A stretch of 5,772 nucleotides of DNA from Beijerinckiaceae bacterium (GCA_027346205.1 DAIESR010000547.1:1-5772); one strand, 5' to 3'; counted from the first letter of the stretch, positions 1 through 4,185 are shown. Numbers and translations: made by a program. The notes: a model not told the origin generated them from the sequence alone.

Positions 1-47
1 GTTGATCGATATCATGTCGAGCGCGAGCGCTGCTAAAATGCACGCAT

Positions 48-61
48 TTGATATCGGTCAA
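48..61 (+). promoter_or_regulatory. FNR/FixK-type box upstream of the hibernation-factor gene
   Basis: The sequence TTGATATCGGTCAA fits TTGAT-N4-ATCAA with one transition (G for A at the first base of the right half). It fits TTGA-N6-TCAA exactly, the form used by FixK/FnrL regulators in alphaproteobacteria. Its centre (54.5) lies about 41 bases before the start expected from the -10-like hexamer at 82-87, the class II activator position. The start codon at 203 follows a leader of roughly 108 nt. The regulator itself is not in the window, so identity (FixK, FnrL or another Crp/Fnr member) is inference. Confidence 0.55.
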
Positions 62-81
62 GAGACACTCGGACCGGGCCT

Positions 82-87
82 CTATAG
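82..87 (+). promoter_or_regulatory. Candidate -10 element for the hibernation-factor gene
   Basis: CTATAG resembles the rhizobial housekeeping -10 CTATAT. No good TTGAC-type -35 is present at the normal spacing. An FNR/FixK-like dyad occupies that region instead, as at activator-dependent class II promoters. Predicted transcription start is about 94-96. The position argues against translation starting further upstream, in the same open frame at base 2. Confidence 0.4.
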
Positions 88-123
88 TTCGCTTTACGCT
101 ATTGCGCGGGAAGGCCCGCACCT

Positions 124-158
124 TCCTCCGGTTGGCGCGTCAGTCGCTTCTCCGGTTG
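124..158 (+). repeat. Direct repeat CTCCGGTTG in the leader, complementary to the ribosome binding site
   Basis: CTCCGGTTG occurs at 126-134 and again at 150-158, a 24-base period, inside the presumed leader. The pyrimidine-rich edges can pair with the purine-rich ribosome binding site: TCCTC (124-128) with GAGGA (191-195), and TCTCC (149-153) with GGAGA (193-197). The two pairings are mutually exclusive. This could be a translational switch or coincidence; the pairings are only 5 bp each. Confidence 0.3.
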
Positions 159-202
159 TCGAAGAAAGGAAATGCCACGTGACAGAGATAGAGGAGAGAA
201 CA

Positions 203-772
203 ATGCAGGTTCCGCCCCAGATCGATTTCCAGGGCATGGATCCATCAGTGGATTTGCGTCAGCGTGTCGAAGACAAGATTGCCAAGTTGGAGACGCGCTT
301 TGGCCGCATCACCTCTTGCCGGGTCGTGATCAAGGCGCCCGGCGAGCGGCACAAGACCAGCGGACTTTACGAGGTGAATGTCGAACTCTCTTTGCCGGAC
401 GGTCGTAGCGTGACCGCGGCGCGCACGCCGCCAGCCGATGAGAGATTCAGAGACGCCCATTTCGCGATCGACGAATGTTTTAAACGCGCGCGCCGGCGGT
501 TGCAGGATCAGGCACGGCGCTTGCGGGGTCAGGTCAAATCCCATGTCGCGCCGCCGATGGGCACCGTGGTCGATCTGCATCCAGACGATGGCTATGGATT
601 CGTGCGGACGGCCGATGCCCGTGACATCTATTTCCACCGCAACAGCGTGCTTGACGATGGGTTCGATAAGCTCGAACTCGGCGCCCGCGTTACCTTCGCG
701 GAGGAGCAGGGCATCAAAGGCCCGCAGGCGAGCACGGTGCGCCTTGTCGGCAAACATGCGATGCGCGTTTGA
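203..772 (+). CDS. HPF/RaiA ribosome-hibernation domain fused to a C-terminal cold-shock domain
   Basis: The 189-residue protein has two parts. Residues 1-113 look like the HPF/RaiA (S30AE) fold: an N-terminal strand (QVPPQIDFQ), an amphipathic helix (DLRQRVEDKIAKLE), a strand pair (SCRVVIKAP, LYEVNVELSLPDG) and a basic second helix (AHFAIDECFKRARRRLQDQ). Residues 118-183 are a cold-shock domain with RNP1-like GYGFV (130-134) and RNP2-like DIYFHRNSV (141-149). HPF/RaiA proteins bind the 30S decoding region and silence ribosomes in slow growth; the cold-shock domain should bind single-stranded RNA or DNA. The usual long-HPF dimerisation domain is absent. I chose the ATG at 203 because GAGGAG (191-196) lies 6 bases before it and similar proteins begin MQVPP. 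A GTG at 179 with AAGGA before it is the alternative. The frame stays open back to base 2, but that stretch carries the promoter signals. A FixK-type box suggests low-oxygen induction. Confidence 0.9.
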   Translation: MQVPPQIDFQGMDPSVDLRQRVEDKIAKLETRFGRITSCRVVIKAPGERHKTSGLYEVNVELSLPDGRSVTAARTPPADERFRDAHFAIDECFKRARRRLQDQARRLRGQVKSHVAPPMGTVVDLHPDDGYGFVRTADARDIYFHRNSVLDDGFDKLELGARVTFAEEQGIKGPQASTVRLVGKHAMRV

Positions 773-793
773 CACGCAGAGTCGGGTGGAGCC

Positions 794-807
794 GGGGCTT
801 CGGCCCC
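794..807 (+). terminator. GGGGC-TTCG-GCCCC hairpin after the hibernation-factor gene
   Basis: This is a perfect 5-bp GC stem closed by a UUCG tetraloop, 22 bases after the stop codon. No T-tract follows. Part of its right arm can instead pair as CCCTGTT (805-811) with AACAGGG (826-832), so two structures compete. It probably stabilises the transcript end or helps termination. Confidence 0.45.
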
Positions 808-830
808 TGTTCCATGGATTGTTGAAACAG

Positions 831-868
831 GGCGAGCCAAGCCGAGTGTTTGGTTCGCCTTCCATCTT
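831..868. terminator. 10-bp hairpin between converging genes
   Basis: GGCGAGCCAA (831-840) pairs fully with TTGGTTCGCC (850-859), with one G-U wobble and a 9-base loop. It is followed on the plus strand by the pyrimidine-rich TTCCATCTT. It lies between the stop codons of two converging genes and may terminate both. The T-run is weak, so efficiency is uncertain. Confidence 0.5.
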
Positions 869-899
869 ATGAGTGTTCTTCCGCCGAGGGCGTACGAAA

Positions 900-935
900 T
901 CAGCCATGCCCTCAGCCATGTCTTCAGCCATGCCC
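900..935. repeat. Three tandem 12-bp units across the stop codon of the RMD1-like gene
   Basis: The units are TCAGCCATGCCC (900-911), TCAGCCATGTCT (912-923) and TCAGCCATGCCC (924-935). On the minus strand each unit ends in the codons CAT GGC TGA, so the gene's own ending (His-Gly-stop, stop at 924-926) is followed in frame by two more copies ending in TGA. It looks like slippage or duplication of the gene's last 12 bases. Confidence 0.85.
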
Positions 936-1760
936 TGCGCCGAAAAAAATCTGGAAGAGGGTGATCGCGATCTCGGCCAGGATCAAAACAACGATGGCCG
1001 CTTCGAGTCGTGTTGAGCGATCGACATCGAAAATATCGGTCAGGGCCTGGCTGGTTTCGACAATGACATTGAGCTTCTGCGTGACCGCCTTGGCGCGTTC
1101 GTTCAATTCATATTCGTCTTCGAGCCGCGCATAGAGGCGCCCCAGGCTCGGATGATCCCAGAGGATGTCGGGCTTCTCCTCGACAGCCACCCGGCCGGAG
1201 ATACGGTGCTGCGCGAGCAGAGCCTGGCCGATGAGCTTCAGCATCGAACGGCGATTCCACGGCGCCCGCCCTGTCTGTGCGAGCTGCGCGGCGAAGGGTT
1301 CGATAATGTCGAAGACGCTGCCAAGTTTGCCTTCGTCGCGGGCGAGAGACACGGATTTTGCCAGAACATCGGCGATAACGAGAAAGCGTGCCGATGACAG
1401 ATCCGGGATCTGGACGGGGCCACCCGGCGGCACGCGGTCTTCATAATCGGGCCGGATCTCGAGTACTGCCGTCTCTTCGTTCTTGGGATCGGGCTTGCCG
1501 GAAATACGGCTGGCGATCTCTTCGAGGAAGCTCCTCTCTTCCGCGGCCGATAGGCTGGCGAAGACGGCTACGCCGAAGCGATAGAGCGCCACGAATTTCG
1601 TCGGGCCGAGGCGGATCGCAAACGGAACCGTGGCGATCATGTCGGCGCGCTCGAGCCCGGCGGCATCAATGCGATCGCCGAGCAACATGGCCCGCGCAAC
1701 GATCCGTTCGGCCGGTTTCAAACTCTGCGATACCGTGGGCGACTCCGAGACTTGGGACAT
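924..1760 (-). CDS. RMD1/DUF155 family (YagE-type) membrane-anchored protein
   Basis: The 278-residue protein has the pattern of the RMD1/DUF155 family. There is a central beta-rich part with PTKFVALYRFGVAVF (53-67), a helical region starting SSARFLVIADVLAKSVSLAR (122-141), and WDHPSLGRLYARLEDEYEL (201-219). An 'ERAKAVTQKLNVI' coiled stretch follows, then RSTRLE just before a single C-terminal membrane segment (about 252-273, AIVVLILAEIAITLFQIFF). Eukaryotic relatives (Rmd1, RMND1) are mitochondrial inner-membrane proteins, RMND1 supporting mitochondrial translation; the bacterial role is not established. I chose the ATG at 1758-1760 because the upstream in-frame extension (to 1859) runs through a promoter-like inverted repeat and lacks family features. 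The ribosome binding site (AAGAAGA) is weak. The gene is monocistronic, converges on the hibernation-factor gene, and ends in a tandemly repeated stop region. Confidence 0.8.
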   Translation of the reverse strand: MSQVSESPTVSQSLKPAERIVARAMLLGDRIDAAGLERADMIATVPFAIRLGPTKFVALYRFGVAVFASLSAAEERSFLEEIASRISGKPDPKNEETAVLEIRPDYEDRVPPGGPVQIPDLSSARFLVIADVLAKSVSLARDEGKLGSVFDIIEPFAAQLAQTGRAPWNRRSMLKLIGQALLAQHRISGRVAVEEKPDILWDHPSLGRLYARLEDEYELNERAKAVTQKLNVIVETSQALTDIFDVDRSTRLEAAIVVLILAEIAITLFQIFFGAGHG

Positions 1761-1778
1761 GCCGGTCTTCTTTGATCC

Positions 1779-1795
1779 GCGCCTTATATAGGCGC
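1779..1795 (-). promoter_or_regulatory. Inverted repeat with embedded CTATAT, candidate promoter of the RMD1-like gene
   Basis: GCGCCT (1779-1784) and AGGCGC (1790-1795) are perfect inverted arms around TATAT. On the minus strand this reads GCGCCTATATAAGGCGC and contains CTATAT, the rhizobial -10 consensus, about 26 bases upstream of the chosen ATG. No matching -35 is evident at 17 bases. It may be a -10 flanked by an operator, or simply a palindromic promoter core. Confidence 0.35.
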
Positions 1796-1839
1796 GCTCA
1801 CCAACTGATCGATCGTGTCTCTGCAAAGGGCAATGCGGC

Positions 1840-1853
1840 TTGCGGTAGGTCAA
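1840..1853 (+). promoter_or_regulatory. Weak FixK-type box upstream of the DUF3775 gene
   Basis: TTGCGGTAGGTCAA matches the relaxed form TTG(A/C)-N6-(T/G)CAA. It lies about 122 bases before the DUF3775 start codon, and no convincing -10 is found at the class II distance (around 1875-1881, CAAATG). Matches of this relaxed form are expected by chance roughly once in three windows of this size, so alone it is weak. Two better boxes nearby make it worth recording. Confidence 0.2.
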
Positions 1854-1974
1854 GGACACGAAGTTTCATTCGTTCAAATGATCCCGTTGAGAGACGTGCG
1901 CAAGCCGTGTCGGCTGACGGCCATAGCTTTCTCTGCGGCGGCATCTTGGCTTTGGCGCAATCGAGGACATTGAA

Positions 1975-2421
1975 ATGGTGAATATCGAACGCAAAAGTGC
2001 CGAAACGGATATTCCGGCTCCGGAGATCAACCCCGATAAAGTGTGCTTCGTCATTACGAAATCGCGCGAACTCGGTGCCGAGGATGAAGGCCTTGAAGCT
2101 GATGATTCCAATCCGACCGATGATAAATCCATGAGCATCCTCACCGATGAGGCTTATGACGCGATCAAGCAGGAGTTCGTTGCTTTTATCGATGCGCTCG
2201 ACGACGACGAGAAGGCCGAACTCGTTGCGCTCGCCTGGACCGGTCGCGGCGATTATGCAGCAAAAGAATGGCGTGTCGCGGTAGCGCAAGCGCGGACGCG
2301 GCAGGAAATGCAGACTTCGGCCTATCTGCTCGGCATGCCTTTGCTGTCCGATTATCTCGAGGCGGGATTGGCTGAATTCGACATGTCGTGCCAGGATTTC
2401 GACTCCCGCAATTTCGGCTGA
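1975..2421 (+). CDS. DUF3775 domain-containing protein
   Basis: This is a 148-residue acidic cytoplasmic protein with no signal peptide or membrane segment. The N-terminal part carries NPDKVCFVITKSRELGAED (19-37). After a polar linker comes a helical domain with EFVAFIDALDDDEKAELVAL (67-86), W-x-GRGDY (88-94), W99, and YLLGMPLLSDYLEAGL (117-132). That layout is the one I associate with DUF3775, a family of unknown function found mainly in alphaproteobacteria. The ATG at 1975 has GAGGA (1963-1967) 7 bases upstream. It is transcribed away from the RMD1-like gene and is followed by two hairpins, the second a good terminator, so it is probably monocistronic. The domain assignment is by eye; the function is unknown. 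Confidence 0.8.
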   Translation: MVNIERKSAETDIPAPEINPDKVCFVITKSRELGAEDEGLEADDSNPTDDKSMSILTDEAYDAIKQEFVAFIDALDDDEKAELVALAWTGRGDYAAKEWRVAVAQARTRQEMQTSAYLLGMPLLSDYLEAGLAEFDMSCQDFDSRNFG

Positions 2422-2428
2422 GTGCGTT

Positions 2429-2452
2429 GGCCGCCGCAGGATGACGGCGGCC
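2429..2452 (+). terminator. GGCCGCCG/CGGCGGCC hairpin after the DUF3775 gene
   Basis: A perfect 8-bp GC stem with an 8-base loop (2437-2444) starts 8 bases after the stop codon. No T-tract follows, so on its own it is more likely a stabilising or pausing hairpin; the next hairpin carries the T-run. Confidence 0.5.
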
Positions 2453-2459
2453 TCGGGTT

Positions 2460-2489
2460 GCGCGGACGCATGAGCCGTCCGCGCATTTT
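2460..2489 (+). terminator. Rho-independent terminator of the DUF3775 gene
   Basis: GCGCGGACG (2460-2468) pairs perfectly with CGTCCGCGC (2476-2484) around a 7-base loop, and ATTTT follows. This is the clearest terminator in the window. Its T-run is shared with the first bases of the FNR/FixK box of the next gene. Confidence 0.75.
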
Positions 2490-2501
2490 GATCAGCATCA
2501 A
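2488..2501 (+). promoter_or_regulatory. Perfect FNR/FixK box upstream of hsp20
   Basis: TTGATCAGCATCAA matches the consensus TTGAT-N4-ATCAA at all ten defined bases. With equal base frequencies such a match is expected about 0.006 times in a window this long. Its centre (2494.5) puts a class II start near 2536, and TTTATT (2524-2529) sits where the -10 would be. The start codon of the small heat-shock gene follows at 2620. It is likely bound by a FixK or FnrL-type activator when oxygen is low. Confidence 0.7.
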
Positions 2502-2523
2502 TGTGGGCCGCGGCCGCCGATGA

Positions 2524-2529
2524 TTTATT
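2524..2529 (+). promoter_or_regulatory. Candidate -10 element of the hsp20 promoter
   Basis: TTTATT matches TATAAT at four of six positions. It lies at the distance from the FNR/FixK box expected of a class II promoter, giving a leader of about 84 nt. I found no RpoH-type promoter (CTTGAA with CCATNT-like spacing) upstream of hsp20; the CTTGAAA at 2599-2605 is too close to the start codon. Confidence 0.3.
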
Positions 2530-2540
2530 GTGGCGGTGGA

Positions 2541-2568
2541 GCTCGTTGGCTCATGTGGCCGAGCGAGC
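2541..2568 (+). other. Stem-loop in the hsp20 leader
   Basis: GCTCG (2541-2545) pairs with CGAGC (2564-2568), and GGC (2548-2550) can pair with GCC (2558-2560) inside it. It does not cover the Shine-Dalgarno sequence (2608-2614). It is therefore not an obvious RNA thermometer, though it could protect the transcript's 5' end. Confidence 0.25.
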
Positions 2569-2607
2569 GTCGAATCGGATGTTTCAGAGTGACAGAAGCT
2601 TGAAATC

Positions 2608-2614
2608 AGGAGGT
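2608..2614 (+). promoter_or_regulatory. Near-perfect Shine-Dalgarno site of hsp20
   Basis: AGGAGGT lies 5 bases before the ATG at 2620. It is the strongest ribosome binding site in the window and fixes the hsp20 start. It implies high translation once the gene is transcribed. Confidence 0.85.
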
Positions 2615-2619
2615 CGATC

Positions 2620-3108
2620 ATGAATCTCAAATCGCTCATTCCTTTCGGCCACGAGAGGTCGAATATAGAGACAAACCATGTCACTCCTTTCGTATCGTTG
2701 CAGCAGGAAATCGATCGGATTTTCGATGAGTTCGGCCGTGGCTTCACAAGTCTGCCGAGCATAGCGGGCGGGCATGGACTCGTTCCCCGCATGGATGTGA
2801 GTGAGACCGACAAGACGATCGAAGCCACGATCGAGCTGCCCGGACTCGAGGAAAAGGATGTCGAGATCAATTTCGTCGATGACGTTCTCTCGATCCGCGG
2901 CGAGAAGAAATCGGAGAAGGAAGAGAAGGACAAGAATTACCATCTTGTCGAACGCCGATATGGCGCCTTCGCACGGTCCGTGACACTGCCGACCGGAACC
3001 GACCCGGCCAGCATCGAGGCGACGATCGACAAGGGGATTCTGAAGATCACAGTGCAAAAGCCTGCGGCCAAGGTTGCCCAGAAGATCGAAGTGAAGACTG
3101 CGGCTTGA
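2620..3108 (+). CDS. Small heat-shock protein, Hsp20/alpha-crystallin family
   Basis: This 162-residue ATP-independent chaperone should bind partly unfolded proteins and keep them refoldable. The N-terminal arm (1-53) contains PFVSLQQEIDRIFDEFGRGF, typical of bacterial class A Hsp20. The alpha-crystallin domain spans roughly 54-150, with PRMDVSET (56-63), ELPGLEEKDVEI (72-83), the charged loop GEKKSEKEEKDKNYHLVERRYGAF (94-117, given as its positions), and the signature A-x4-G-I-L (134-141). The C-terminal tail has the I-x-V oligomer contact (IEV, 156-158). All hallmarks and a normal length are present, so it should be functional. Upstream is a perfect FNR/FixK box rather than a heat-shock promoter, which points to low-oxygen control. 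A hairpin separates it from the host-attachment gene, with which it may be partly co-transcribed. Confidence 0.95.
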   Translation: MNLKSLIPFGHERSNIETNHVTPFVSLQQEIDRIFDEFGRGFTSLPSIAGGHGLVPRMDVSETDKTIEATIELPGLEEKDVEINFVDDVLSIRGEKKSEKEEKDKNYHLVERRYGAFARSVTLPTGTDPASIEATIDKGILKITVQKPAAKVAQKIEVKTAA

Positions 3109-3114
3109 ACCGAT

Positions 3115-3149
3115 GCGCGCGTGGCCGGTGGCGCGCGCCTTGGCTTTTC
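3115..3149 (+). terminator. Hairpin with T-rich tail after hsp20 (terminator or attenuator)
   Basis: GCGCGCG (3115-3121) pairs with CGCGCGC (3132-3138) around a 10-base loop, followed by CTTGGCTTTTCTT. It begins 6 bases after the hsp20 stop and ends before the next gene's ribosome binding site. It may reduce readthrough rather than fully stop it, since no clear promoter is visible for the next gene. Confidence 0.5.
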
Positions 3150-3160
3150 TTGAAGATCGA

Positions 3161-3185
3161 TCAGTTGATAAAGGTCAGTTGATAA
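3161..3185 (+). repeat. 11-bp direct repeat TCAGTTGATAA around the ribosome binding site
   Basis: TCAGTTGATAA occurs at 3161-3171 and 3175-3185, separated by AGG of the weak Shine-Dalgarno site AAAGG (3170-3174). The second copy ends on the first base of the ATG. The junction also forms TTGATAAAGGTCAG (3165-3178), one mismatch from an FNR/FixK dyad. Its place at the translation start argues that this match is incidental. Confidence 0.7.
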
Positions 3186-3640
3186 TGAACACAAGAATCA
3201 GAAATGGCGATTGGGTCGCGGTTTGCGACGGACGTAAAGCCTTGTTCTTTGAAAATGCGGGCGATGCGGAGTTTCCGATATTGAAGGCGCGCGAAGTCAT
3301 GGAGCACAAGGTCGGCTTCAACCGCGATCTTGACACGGAGAGGCCCGGACGCGTTCAGCAGATGGGAACGACCGCGCGCAGTGGGATCGAACCGGTCGAT
3401 CATCATGATCTCGAGGAAAGGGACTTTCTGGCGCAGGTCTCGAAGCGGCTCGACGAGCTCGTGGCCGCAGGCGAGGTGCGTCATGTGATCATGGTCGCGC
3501 CGCCGCGCGCGCTCGGTGCGATCCGCAAGACCTATTCGCCTGCTTTGCGTGCCGCGATCCGCACCGAGATCGATCAAGATCTGGTAAAGATGCCGGTCGC
3601 GGACATTCAGGATAAATTTGCTGTCCGCAGCGAAGTCTGA
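3185..3640 (+). CDS. Host-attachment family protein (PF10116-like)
   Basis: This is a 151-residue soluble protein with no signal peptide or membrane segment. It matches the pattern of the family named 'protein required for attachment to host cells'. Visible elements are WVAVCDGRKALFF (10-22), the P-G-R turn (TERPGRVQQMG, 51-61), a central helix HHDLEERDFLAQVSKRLDEL (73-92), the strand and turn HVIMVAPPRALGAIRK (100-115), and the C-terminal EIDQDLVKMPVADI (128-141). I believe the family is related to bacterial release-factor-like (baeRF) proteins of the S11/L18p-type fold, which would suggest a ribosome-linked rather than adhesive role; the family name alone is not evidence of attachment. The ATG at 3185 has AAAGG 10 bases upstream. 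An in-frame TTG at 3179 and longer upstream starts are less likely. It lies 76 bases after hsp20. Confidence 0.85.
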   Translation: MNTRIRNGDWVAVCDGRKALFFENAGDAEFPILKAREVMEHKVGFNRDLDTERPGRVQQMGTTARSGIEPVDHHDLEERDFLAQVSKRLDELVAAGEVRHVIMVAPPRALGAIRKTYSPALRAAIRTEIDQDLVKMPVADIQDKFAVRSEV

Positions 3641-3670
3641 CGTGGCGATCCAACCGTAGCTTTCGGCTCA

Positions 3671-3705
3671 CGATGACGTCGGATCAAATCCATCCGACGT
3701 CATCG
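3671..3705. terminator. Perfect 14-bp inverted repeat after the host-attachment gene
   Basis: CGATGACGTCGGAT (3671-3684) and ATCCGACGTCATCG (3692-3705) are exact reverse complements around the 7-base loop CAAATCC. The repeat begins 30 bases after the stop codon. No T-run follows on either strand, so it is not a standard intrinsic terminator. It could protect the transcript 3' end, assist Rho-dependent termination, or be a dispersed palindromic element. Confidence 0.6.
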
Positions 3706-3815
3706 ATATGATTGGGTATGAAAATCGTGAGCGAGACGCCGGTGTAACCCCGGTTCCCGTTCTTTTGCGTTCCGCTGTCGGTGTCGCACGTGGCGCGTCA
3801 TTTTACGGCGTTGGA

Positions 3816-3852
3816 CCTGCGGGCTGGCGGGTGTCGGGCGTATAGCCGCAGG
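3816..3852. other. Stem-loop with 7-bp arms in the intergenic region
   Basis: CCTGCGG (3816-3822) pairs exactly with CCGCAGG (3846-3852). Two further pairs (C3824-G3845, T3825-A3844) extend the stem past a bulged G. The loop is G-rich. It may be part of a small RNA, or chance structure in GC-rich DNA. Confidence 0.25.
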
Positions 3853-3959
3853 CGAAAGCAATCCGGTTTCTGTCGCGATGGTCCCGGCGTTTCTACAGCT
3901 TGCACGGCGCTCCCGGCTCTCCGCCCACCGTAAGCAATTGCCATCTCCAGCAATTTCAT

Positions 3960-3988
3960 TTGGATGAGTTTCGATTTCTTGTTAGAAT
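3960..3988 (+). promoter_or_regulatory. Candidate nuo promoter
   Basis: TTGGAT (3960-3965) and TAGAAT (3983-3988) are separated by exactly 17 bases. The -10 matches TATAAT at five of six positions; the -35 matches TTGACA only in its first three bases. The start would be near 3995, leaving a leader of about 190 nt before nuoA. The -10 lies inside the Irr-like palindrome, so a bound regulator would block RNA polymerase. Confidence 0.4.
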
Positions 3989-3997
3989 TATTCTAAC
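3981..3997. promoter_or_regulatory. Irr-type iron control element (ICE-like palindrome) upstream of nuoA
   Basis: GTTAGAATTATTCTAAC is a perfect 8-bp-arm palindrome around a single T. Its core TTAGAA-TTA-TTCTAA matches the form TTAGAA-N3-TTCTAA, which I know as the Irr box or iron control element of Rhizobiales. Irr is a Fur-family, haem-sensing regulator active in low iron that usually represses iron-consuming functions. Overlap with a -10-like hexamer fits repression of the iron-sulfur-rich Complex I operon when iron is scarce. The regulator assignment is inference from the motif. Confidence 0.55.
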
Positions 3998-4020
3998 TTA
4001 GGCTGACCCGTAGCGCGTGC

Positions 4021-4050
4021 CGGGCGTGATATCAGCGCGCGACATGCCCG
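4021..4050 (+). other. Hairpin in the presumed nuo leader
   Basis: CGGGCGTG (4021-4028) pairs with CATGCCCG (4043-4050), 8 bp with one G-U wobble and a 14-base loop. A smaller hairpin follows downstream: GCGAT (4101-4105), AGGG loop, ATCGC (4110-4114). They may be simple leader structure; no known riboswitch pattern was recognised. Confidence 0.3.
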
Positions 4051-4146
4051 TTGAACTGGATCGCTCGACATCCGCGCCATCTTGCGCCCGCATTTCCACT
4101 GCGATAGGGATCGCGCTGCCGGAAATCCGTACTTCCGTCTCTTTGC

Positions 4147-4170
4147 GGCCCTTAGGGTTCTCGAAGGGTC
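4147..4170 (+). other. Hairpin just before the nuoA start
   Basis: GGCCCTT (4147-4153) pairs with AAGGGTC (4164-4170), 7 bp with one G-U wobble and a 10-base loop. It ends 15 bases before the nuoA ATG and takes up the purine-rich GAAGGG that could otherwise act as a distant ribosome binding site. Remaining before the ATG is only the weak AGG at 4176-4178. Confidence 0.3.
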
Positions 4171-4185
4171 CAGCCAGGCTCGATC

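Larger units (their letters stand above)
3641..4185. other. 545-bp intergenic region between the stress genes and the nuo operon
   Basis: I see no convincing gene here on either strand. A 53-codon minus-strand frame (3798-3959) lacks a ribosome binding site and recognisable sequence. A plus-strand frame from 4017 runs into nuoA in the wrong frame. The region holds a perfect inverted repeat (3671-3705), a long-range stem (3816-3852), an Irr-like box (3981-3997) and small leader hairpins before nuoA. I could not recognise a tRNA, riboswitch or other known RNA in it. Confidence 0.6.

Noticed and set aside
2..202. Upstream in-frame extension of the hibernation-factor gene (TTG at 2, also ATGs at 14 and 38)
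   Set aside because: The stretch contains an FNR/FixK-type box and a -10-like hexamer, has no HPF-like sequence, and a good ribosome binding site precedes the ATG at 203.
1761..1859. N-terminal extension of the RMD1-like protein (33 extra residues)
   Set aside because: It reads through a promoter-like inverted repeat, has no family similarity that I can see, and the ATG at 1760 gives a normal start.
2582..2614. RNA thermometer (ROSE-like) in the hsp20 leader
   Set aside because: The small TTTCA/TGAAA hairpin (2582-2605) ends before the Shine-Dalgarno site, and I found no sequence able to pair well with AGGAGGT.
3165..3178. FNR/FixK-like dyad TTGATAAAGGTCAG before the host-attachment gene
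   Set aside because: It has one mismatch and overlaps the ribosome binding site 6 bases from the ATG, so it cannot act as an upstream activator site; it probably arises from the local direct repeat.
3798..3959. Minus-strand 53-codon open frame in the large intergenic region
   Set aside because: There is no ribosome binding site, the composition is arginine- and proline-rich like random GC-rich DNA, and there is no recognisable motif.
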